From Rhizophagus sp. LPA8_4_AMF (lineage: Eukaryota; Glomeromycota; Glomeromycetes; Glomerales; Glomeraceae), in contig JADRCO010001089.1 of assembly GCA_021464525.1 (NCBI GenBank), forward strand, positions 1 to 22,673: a stretch of 22,673 bases of DNA. Reading direction: 5' to 3'. Positions 10,261-17,796 of this stretch are shown one piece after another. Within the stretch, counting starts at the first letter, position 1, and each line of letters opens with the position of its first letter. The notes under the pieces are model-generated. The model was not told the origin of the DNA, did not search any database, and was given only the letters and a program-made list of their open reading frames with translations. Made by a program: the position numbers and the translations under genes.

Positions 10261-11563
10261 ACGGCACGTATATTAGAGTATCAGCTGAAAGCATATGTTA
10301 ATTTGTAACGCAAATGTATAACTAAACATATCTTGTATTACCTTTAATAAACATTCAAAACCCCAAATCCAACTTGGAACGATCCTATACCATTACCAAA
10401 CCTGGCTATGTCCAATTGTTCCAATAATTCGGATTTTAACTAAGGTAATAAGTAATACTGTACGTTGATGCAAGTTCGAACGTACACCCTTATATTTTGA
10501 TAGCACGTATGTTTAAAAACTTTAAATTACATAATTTTCGTACACATATGAACCGATCTAGAACCGACCAAAATTAAGGATTTATTTCAAACCCAGGGTA
10601 CAGTACGGTAAAGCAGCGGTTAAGGAACGAGTTGAGTGTGATAACGGAAAAATAATTACTCCCAAGGGGAATAATGGGGTAATAGTAAAAATAACTTTAA
10701 AAAGGGCAAATCATCTCTTTGGCCGAAAAAATAATAGTTAAAAAAATACCGACTGAATATTTTTTTTATTGCCAAATATGAAAGTAATTGTAAGTTGTAA
10801 CATACCGTATATAACATGTTATTCATTCTCGCAAATTCGATCACATGATGTTACGGTGTGAAATTATTATCAAAATTTATTTTTAAAGGTCCGTCTGAGT
10901 ACGGAACAATTGGATTTTTTTTAGCGCCTGTACTAATGCACTGTACTGTACTAATTTACTCTTTGAACTAGTTTCTCGTGACGAAATAAAACTTATAATT
11001 TGAAAAAAAAGCTATTGTACTTAACAATATAGTTTATTATATTCGGCAATAAATGACGTAACGTGAGTAAAATGATTAATTTATTACGATCACGTAAGGC
11101 TACCAGGGATATATTAGGCACTTCGTTATTTAATATTACGGAATATTGAATGATTTGTTGTCCACTGCGTGGCGCAATGGCAGCCAATCATTCAACATTC
11201 ACTTTCATATTGAATACTCCGCGCCTAATAACTATATAGTAATCACAACAAAGACTCCTGCATCATATTGCATTAAATTAATTCTTCTACATACTAGCCA
11301 CTCAAAAAGAGTAATTTGTAGAATTTCGAGGAGTTCTGGAATTTCTTTACATCATTACACAAAACACAAATACGTAAATCGGAACTATTATTTACCATAT
11401 TTGTCGCTAATAGATGAATTATGGCATAGTAAAATAATAATACTTTATAAAGGCGGTCTTTATTTCATCCATTAAATAGGAGGAAAAGAAAAGAGAAAAA
11501 TCTTTTCTTTCGATTTTATTTTATTTAATTTATTTTTTTTAAAAAACTTTTTCTGCAATAATA
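10261..11563. other. Gene-poor region upstream of the kinase-Sel1 gene
   Basis: No recognisable coding sequence. Open frames are short and show no family motif. The region holds the foldback element at 11113-11229, and its last 100 bases (very A/T-rich, with a purine-rich patch near 11478-11500) are the likely promoter and leader of the gene at 11564. Confidence 0.5.
11113..11229. repeat. Imperfect foldback (inverted repeat) element of about 117 bp
   Basis: The outer arms ATTAGGC (11113-11119) and GCCTAAT (11223-11229) are perfect complements. The inner arms 11141-11155 and 11186-11200 pair at 14 of 15 positions. The DNA between them also aligns loosely, so the whole unit can fold into one long imperfect hairpin. 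The apex holds TGCGTGGCGCA, itself a small stem-loop. This is the layout of a MITE-like foldback element or of a structured RNA precursor. Confidence 0.6.
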
Positions 11564-14277
11564 ATGCCTGATAAAAACATATTTAAGCGTTTTCGAGGAA
11601 CCGGCAAATTTGTCAGTGACATTGTAAAAAAAATAAAAAAAATAAAACGTGAGGTAAATAACGTTTATTTATTTATACAATATATTTAGCTGATTATTTA
11701 TATTTATAATTTAGAATAAACCTCAGCATAGAGTTTACGGAATTACAGACAAAGGTAAAATTATATATTCCATTTTTTATTTAAACTTTGTAAAAATGCA
11801 AGTTAATAAAATTATTTTTTTAAACCTAGAAAATGATCAACTGGAGAATAATGACGATAGTTCCCTTCGAGCTTATTTGGAAAAAAATTTTACGAATCTT
11901 ACTTGGGAAGATAAATATAAATTAGCATACCAGATAATTTGCGTTGTATCGCATTTACATAAAGACGGAATTGTGCGTGGTGATTTGGTAATTTATTTAT
12001 TTCATTAACTTTAATGATTATTTATCTATTTATTTGTTAATTTATTTACTATTTTTTTGTAATAGCACTCTGGCAATATACTAATTCATCAAAATACTAT
12101 CAAATTGGCTGACTACGGATCATCAAAAAGAATAAAAGAGGTGTCAAAACAACAAACAAAATTTGATACAATTCCTTATACTGATCCAAAAATGTTCGAT
12201 ACACAACAATACTCATTAAATGAGAAGAGTGATGTTTACAGTATTGGCATGATTCTATGGGAGATATCAAGTGGAAATCCACCATTTAAATTGGAAACAT
12301 GTGATGGTAATTTGAGCATGAAAATTTTACGAGGTCATAGAGAAACGATTGTATCAGATACTCCTCCTGATTATTCTAATCTTTATATTGGTAAATAAAA
12401 AAATTTTTTTTTTTTAGCCTTAACGTTAATTCGTAAAATTGTATTTTTAAATTTATTTCGTATATACATTTATTATAGAGTGTTGGGATGGTGAACCAAT
12501 CAATAGACCATCTATGAACCAAGTAGTTAATAAATTTAATAAATTTAAAGACTACTTTTTAATTAAAAGGAAAATTGACGAATTGGTTAATATTATTTTT
12601 AATGAAGTAAATGAAGGAAAAGAAGAAAAAGTAAGAAAACAACATGTTCTTAATTATATTAATAATCATGAAATAATCTCACTAGAAATCTGTGATTGGC
12701 TTACAAATTATCCCCTTAACTCAGATTTTATTTATTTACTCGGATATCTTAATTATCATGGAATTAAAACTTGTATTAATAAGCAAAAAGCATTTGAATT
12801 ATATGAGAAAGCAGCAAATCTAGAAAATAAAATAGCTCAATATGATCTTGCTCTAATGTATAAAGAAGGAAAATATGTTAATAAAAATGTTGATAAAGCT
12901 TTTGAATTGTTTAAAAAATCAGCAGAAGGGGAAAAATTACTATGTGGAATAAATATGTTAGGATATTGTTATGAAAATGGATTTGGAACTGATATTAATG
13001 AGCAAAAAGCGTTTGAATTATACCAAAAAGCTGCAGATTTAGGAAATAGTATAGCTCAATTTAATCTTGCTTTAATGTATAGAAAAGGAAAATATGTTAA
13101 TATAAATTATGATAAAGCCTTTGAACTTTTTAAAAAATCAGCAGAAGGAGAAGATTTAGATGGAATAAATATGTTAGGATATTGTTATGAAAATGGGATT
13201 GGAACTGATATTAATATGCAAGAAGCATTTAAATTATATCAAAAAGCAGCAAATTTAGAAAATAATGTAGCTCAATATAATCTAGCTTTAATATATAAAG
13301 AAGGAAAATATGTTGATAAAAATAATGAAAAAGCTTTTGAATTTTTTAAAAAATCAGCAGAAGGAAAAATCTTAAGTGGTATAAATATGTTAGGATATTG
13401 TTATGAAAATGGAATTGGAACTGATATTAATATGCAAAAAGCATTTGAATTATATGAGAAAGCTGCAAATTTAGGAAATAATATAGCTCAATTTAAACTT
13501 GCTCTGATGTATAAAGAAGGAAAATATGTTGATAAAAATAATGAAAAAGCTTTCGAATTTTTTAAAAAAACAGCAGAAGGAAAAAATTTAAATGGAATAA
13601 ATATGTTAGGATATCTTTATGAAAATGGAATTGGAACTGATATTAATATGCAAAAAGCATTTGAATTATATGAGAAAGCTGCAAATTTAGGAAATAAAAT
13701 AGCTCAATGTAATCTTGCTTTAATGTATAAAGAAGGAAAATATGTTGATAAAAATTATGATAAGGCTTTTGAATTTTTTAAAAAATCAGCAGAGGGAGGA
13801 GATTTAGATGGAATAAATATGTTAGGATATTGTCATGAAAATGGAATTGGAACTGATATTAATGAGCAAAAAGCATTTAAATTATATGAGGAAGCTGCAA
13901 ATTTAGGAAATAATATAGCTCAATTTAACCTTGCTTTAATGTATAGAAAAGGAAAATATGTTAATAGAAATTATGATAAGGCTTTTGAGTTTTGTAAAAA
14001 ATCAGCAGAAGGAGAAGATTTAAATGGTATAAATATGTTAGGACATTGTTATGAAAATGGAATTGGAACTGATATTAATGAGCAAAAGGCATTTGAATTA
14101 TATGAGAAAGCTGCAAATTTAGGAAATAATATAGCTCAATTTAATCTTGCCTTAATGTATGAAAATGGAGGTGGAATTAAAAAAGATTTGGGCCAAGCAA
14201 CTTATTGGTATAAAAAATCTGCTGAACAAGGGAATCAAGATGCTCAAAAGAAATATTCAAGAATTATTAATAGATAA
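11564..14277 (+). CDS. Kinase-like (probable pseudokinase) and Sel1-repeat fusion protein, about 812 aa, five exons
   Basis: Exons: 11564-11653, 11715-11754, 11803-11987, 12066-12390, 12479-14277. The third exon's start is uncertain: acceptors at 11802 and 11829 and full retention of the 75-nt intron are all in frame (812, 803 or 828 aa). I prefer 11803 because it restores a beta5-like strand, KIIFLNLEN. Kinase features: SLRAYL, LTWEDKYKLAYQI, GIVRGDLHSGNIL, LADYG, PYTDPK, SDVYSIGMILWEI and ECWDGEPINRPS. In the 812-aa model Asp104, Asn109 and Asp121 are kept, but HRD reads RGD, DFG reads DYG and APE reads DPK. The basic N-terminal 43 residues show no glycine loop, no VAIK lysine and no alphaC helix. 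It may bind without phosphorylating. From about residue 298 to the end are some 14 Sel1 (TPR-like) repeats, which act as protein-interaction scaffolds. Kinase-Sel1 fusions are typical of Rhizophagus. Confidence 0.85.
12766..14250 (+). repeat. In-gene tandem array, exact 216-bp period (paired Sel1 units)
   Basis: The landmark GGAACT of the GTDIN motif recurs at 12985, 13201, 13417, 13633, 13849 and 14065, that is five consecutive intervals of exactly 216 bp. A diverged first copy sits 219 bp earlier at 12766. Each 216-bp unit encodes 72 residues, two Sel1 repeats of alternating type (ENGIGTDIN...YEKAANLG, then KEGKYVDKN...FKKSAEG). The near-identity at DNA level points to recent duplication or gene conversion. 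Confidence 0.9.
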
Positions 14278-14340
14278 ATCTATCTGTAGTTAATAAATAT
14301 CATAATTTTCTAACTCTATTTATTATTTAGGTCATATAAT

Positions 14341-14449
14341 TATAACTAATAACCTTAATATTTAAATTACACTGAGAATATAAGCATAATAATTTATAAC
14401 TAATAACTTTAATTAGTTAAGCATTTAAATCACACTGAGAATATAAACA
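14341..14449. repeat. Imperfect tandem duplication of about 50 bp
   Basis: Two copies start with TATAACTAATAAC (14341 and 14395) and end with CACTGAGAATATAA plus a few bases (to about 14386 and 14449). The second copy carries about 9-11 extra bases in the middle (AGTTAAGC region). It lies in the 3' flank of the kinase-Sel1 gene, beginning 64 bases after its stop. Confidence 0.65.
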
Positions 14450-15422
14450 CATTAGTATAATAGAATAAATAATTAGATGAAGAGATGCTGTTAACTGATA
14501 GTAAGATGACGCATTTATAATGAATTCACGTTTTCTAATTCTTTCATTTTTATCCATGTTAAATTCTTTATTAACAAACAATATAATTATATAACAAATT
14601 ATTTAATTATCAATTGCCACAATTATCTGTTTTTCATTTGAAATAATTTAAGTAATGTTATCATTTTCATTTGTACTAACACTAATTTGTTTTTAAACCA
14701 AAGTTTTTGTAATTATCGATTTAATTTATAACGCAGTGATGGCCAATGACCTGTCACGTGCCATATGGGTCATTTAAAAATTACATCATAATTCTGGCCA
14801 AAATTATTTATGTAATTTCGATAATTTCGATGTAAAATTATATCACGCAAGAATTATCTAGATCTCATTTCAGGGGCTGGTCGTTTGCACTGATAGTACT
14901 CCTGGGTACTATGTTAGGAGACCCTGTAAAATAATTTCTGTAATTTCTGTATAACTAAAAATCTAAGCAACTTGGATAACTTCCATGGTTTGAGGCTATA
15001 AATTCTATGAATATGATACATTTACGGAATAAAAAAAAAACATGGAATAATTTTTTTATAGGGAGAGAGGTACTATACAAGGATAACTTTGGCCAAATAT
15101 CAAATTTTGTCAAAATTAGAATCGGATACTTTTTCAAAAATATCGAAAATTGCAGTTAAGTAGTATCCGATACTAAAGGGGATACTATTGTACGGTAGTT
15201 GGAATAGAAAGTGTATTCTTGTCAGAAGATTGATTATAAAATAAATATAGCTTGATTATCTCGATTGATAATTGGCTTTTGATTAAATTATGACTCTAAT
15301 TGATCCTGTAACTTATCTCTATTTTATTTTAGTTTAGTTCTCCCAATTTATTAAACTAGGAAAACGGAAACCGTTAAAATATGTAATACCAAATAAAAAA
15401 AAGCAAGGGTTAGTATGAGAGG

Positions 15423-15430
15423 TGACGTCA
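15423..15430. promoter_or_regulatory. CRE-like palindrome TGACGTCA
   Basis: A perfect TGACGTCA, the consensus site of ATF/CREB-type bZIP proteins, lies 2.4 kb upstream of the 950-aa Sel1 gene. The distance and lack of a nearby start make a promoter role doubtful, but the match is exact. Confidence 0.3.
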
Positions 15431-15745
15431 GTAGATGGAAGAATGTCCTTCGCTAACGCTCCGGACAATTAGGAAATTAATAAATGAAAAAAAAGCCAAT
15501 CTTAATAATAATTAGTTACTAAATAAATTAGTACCAACATGCTGAATAATACACGATATGCTGAGTATTTTAAATTTCAAAGGTGAATCTGAGATTTTTT
15601 AATTATCATAATTAATTTATCTATTTAGCAATAACAATTGTTCGAAATTATTAAAGTGACGATCCTAAAATCAAATAATTAAGAATTTTTTTATTTTCAG
15701 AATTGCGCCACCCATGAGAATTACTTGATAAAATAAAATTACCAG

Positions 15746-15802
15746 ATTACAGGACGATTACCGAACGAAAACCGGACAATTTGTCCCGTAATCGCCTGTA
15801 AT
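15746..15802. repeat. Nested hairpin with 15-16-base arms
   Basis: The left arm ATTACAGGACGATTAC (15746-15761) pairs with GTAATCGCCTGTAAT (15788-15802) leaving one bulged base. Inside the loop a second perfect stem, GGACAA/TTGTCC, forms around one base at 15774-15786. The block is GC-richer than its surroundings. It could be a miniature transposon or a structured RNA. Confidence 0.6.
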
Positions 15803-16659
15803 TATAATCAACCGGTATAAATCACAATACAAAAAATTTAGTTATTACACTTACAGCTTCACATTGGGATCAATGAACTTAAGCCAATAAGCCATGTAGT
15901 AAATTGTGCACACAAATAATATTATGGAATAAAAATATTTAATTCTTTAATTTATTAAATCAACATTTTTGATACGTAATGATTGAATGATTGGAGTCAG
16001 AAATTTACACGATTCAAATTAATAATCTAAATATGGACGTTACCAAATTATCCGCAGTATGCCATCATTTTTAATCCGTTTTGATATAAAAGAATAGAGA
16101 TATTTTACATTTCTTAAAGCAATTACAAGTTTCTAACGATGCCTTCCATTTCAAACAAGTCCGCTACTTAATCAATCGCTACATTTAGATTTTTTGAATA
16201 ATTAAATAATTGAATAAGCAAAGATTTTAAAGTAACATTTTTATCAGGTATCTTCTTCAATATACCACAATGCTTATCAATTTGTAATGGACCATCTTTC
16301 CATATTGCTGAATTTGTTCGTTTAAATCAATGTAATGTAAATTTTAATTAAAAAAAAGAAATTCCAAAGAAGGGATTTTTGAATATTCATTATTATTATA
16401 TACTGTAATTTAAATAAAATATGTCAAATAAAGAGTATGCACCTTGAAGTAACCTAATTATTTTTGTAAGGAGTGGCTGGAAGAGTTTTTAGGTGAGCTG
16501 TACAAAGTAATCCAGGATATTGTATTATAATATATATTATATATATGTATATATTTGGAGCTTAGGAATTAAAGATAAGTCAGAAAAGGATAATTATTTA
16601 TTTACAGTAGTTGGGTGGTCAAAAATCGAGCCATTCCCTATGAAAAAAAGATATACTTA

Positions 16660-16825
16660 AAATGTACTCACAGTATATACTTTAAAATAGGATTTAAATA
16701 TACTTAAAATACTTAAAAATTGACAATTTAAATACATGTTAAATGTAAAAAATACATTTAAATTATTTAAATTGCATTTTAAAAATTTAAAAGTGTATTT
16801 TAAAATTTAAGTGTATTTTTAGTAA
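16660..16825. repeat. AT-rich degenerate repeat block with inverted character
   Basis: Variants of ATACTTAAAAT recur on the left side and their complements (ATTTTAAGTGTAT-like) on the right, so the block can fold on itself. The repeated word is short and degenerate, and the block is flanked by non-repetitive DNA. It resembles a decayed foldback element. Confidence 0.4.
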
Positions 16826-16926
16826 TAAAGAAATTATTTTTTATTGGGGTGGAGGTTAATAACCTGAGAATCTGCTATGAAAATTTCATCTCGAATTGTA
16901 ATGTAATGGAATTAGAGCAAAAACCG

Positions 16927-16949
16927 ATAATAATAATAATAATAATAAT
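16927..16949. repeat. ATA trinucleotide microsatellite
   Basis: A pure run of about seven and a half ATA units in non-coding DNA. Confidence 0.8.
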
Positions 16950-17759
16950 GTAGTGAACTGGAAAAGAAAATACATCCAATAAATAAATTTGAAAAATTTT
17001 TCTGGACTAAACTTAGCAGTAACTAATAACGTGAAATTATACTTTTAAATCAATGGGATAACAATAATATTTCGTTTTAATAATAGAATTTTCATTTGTA
17101 GCCAGTATAGCGTGTTCAATTAATCAATTATTCATACATAAAAAAATCATATGATGAGATAATAATATGACAGGAATTCAAAAAACTTAAATTTTGAGAG
17201 TGGTAAGTTTGAGAAGGAGGCTTAGGATAATTAATTATTTTTTTTTCAGAGAATTCTTTTACCAAAGCTTACCGAGCGTTAAAAAATAATTCCCAGATTT
17301 TCACATTATCTTTTTCTATAATTTTAATTTTATAAATTATTTATTTAACTGAATAATGTATCAAATTTAAATAAATACAATGCTGACTTTTATAGCTTAG
17401 TAAAATTTTATCTGAAGTTCATATATTCAAACATCATTATATTTTTACAATTACTAACCGTAAAACGTTCTGGAATAACATTCTAAATGGAAAGATGTAT
17501 TGTACATAGAAAGTAATACAAGTGCAATTCGCTTTAAGAATTATAATCTTAGTAGGATTTCACCTGCGTGGCGCAGTTAATTATTGACATCTGATCATTT
17601 CCTATATTGTTATTCTTTTTGCGGATGTACATCAACTTGCACAGCAACTATGTAACAATGTTACAATGTAACGACTGTAAGACTGTACGTTATTTAATTA
17701 ATTTCTCTTTCACAAGAAAAATAAATAAATAAAAAAATTCTCCACAAATCAGCTCAAAC

Positions 17760-17761
17760 TT

Positions 17762-17796
<35 letters not shown>
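17760..17796 (+). promoter_or_regulatory. T22-A15 homopolymer block directly before the start codon
   Basis: Twenty-two T residues (17760-17781) run straight into fifteen A residues (17782-17796), the last A being the first base of the ATG of the 950-aa Sel1 gene. The A-run supplies an A at -3, favourable for initiation. The poly(dT)/poly(dA) block would stiffen DNA and exclude nucleosomes, a known promoter feature in fungi, and the transcript could form a U/A stem right at the start codon. Exact lengths may be affected by sequencing error. Confidence 0.5.

Larger units (their letters stand above)
14278..17795. other. Gene-less 3.5-kb AT-rich spacer between the two Sel1 genes
   Basis: No coding sequence with a recognisable motif was found on either strand. 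The spacer contains a duplicated segment, several hairpins, a CRE-like palindrome, an AT-rich repeat block and a trinucleotide run, each listed separately. A small hairpin with ATAGTAC/GTACTAT arms lies at 14893-14912, another with 9-bp arms ATCGGATAC/GTATCCGAT at 15121-15171. CACGTG occurs at 14755-14760. The 12-mer CTGCGTGGCGCA near 17571 repeats the apex of the foldback element at 11113-11229. Confidence 0.55.

Noticed and set aside
11157-11185. tRNA gene suggested by the A-box-like TGGCGCAATGG
   Set aside because: No B-box, anticodon arm or acceptor stem could be found; kept only as a hint of tRNA-derived ancestry.
11146-11475. Plus-strand open frame of 109 codons upstream of the kinase-Sel1 gene
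   Set aside because: It starts inside the foldback element, has no recognisable motif and no kinase N-lobe signature, and no convincing splice into 11564.
12766-14250. 216-bp repeats as a satellite or CRISPR-like array
   Set aside because: The repeats are fully coding, keep one frame and encode Sel1 units; there are no unique spacers.
14955-15137. Minus-strand open frame of 60 codons in the spacer
   Set aside because: No motif, overlaps a hairpin arm, and composition fits chance.
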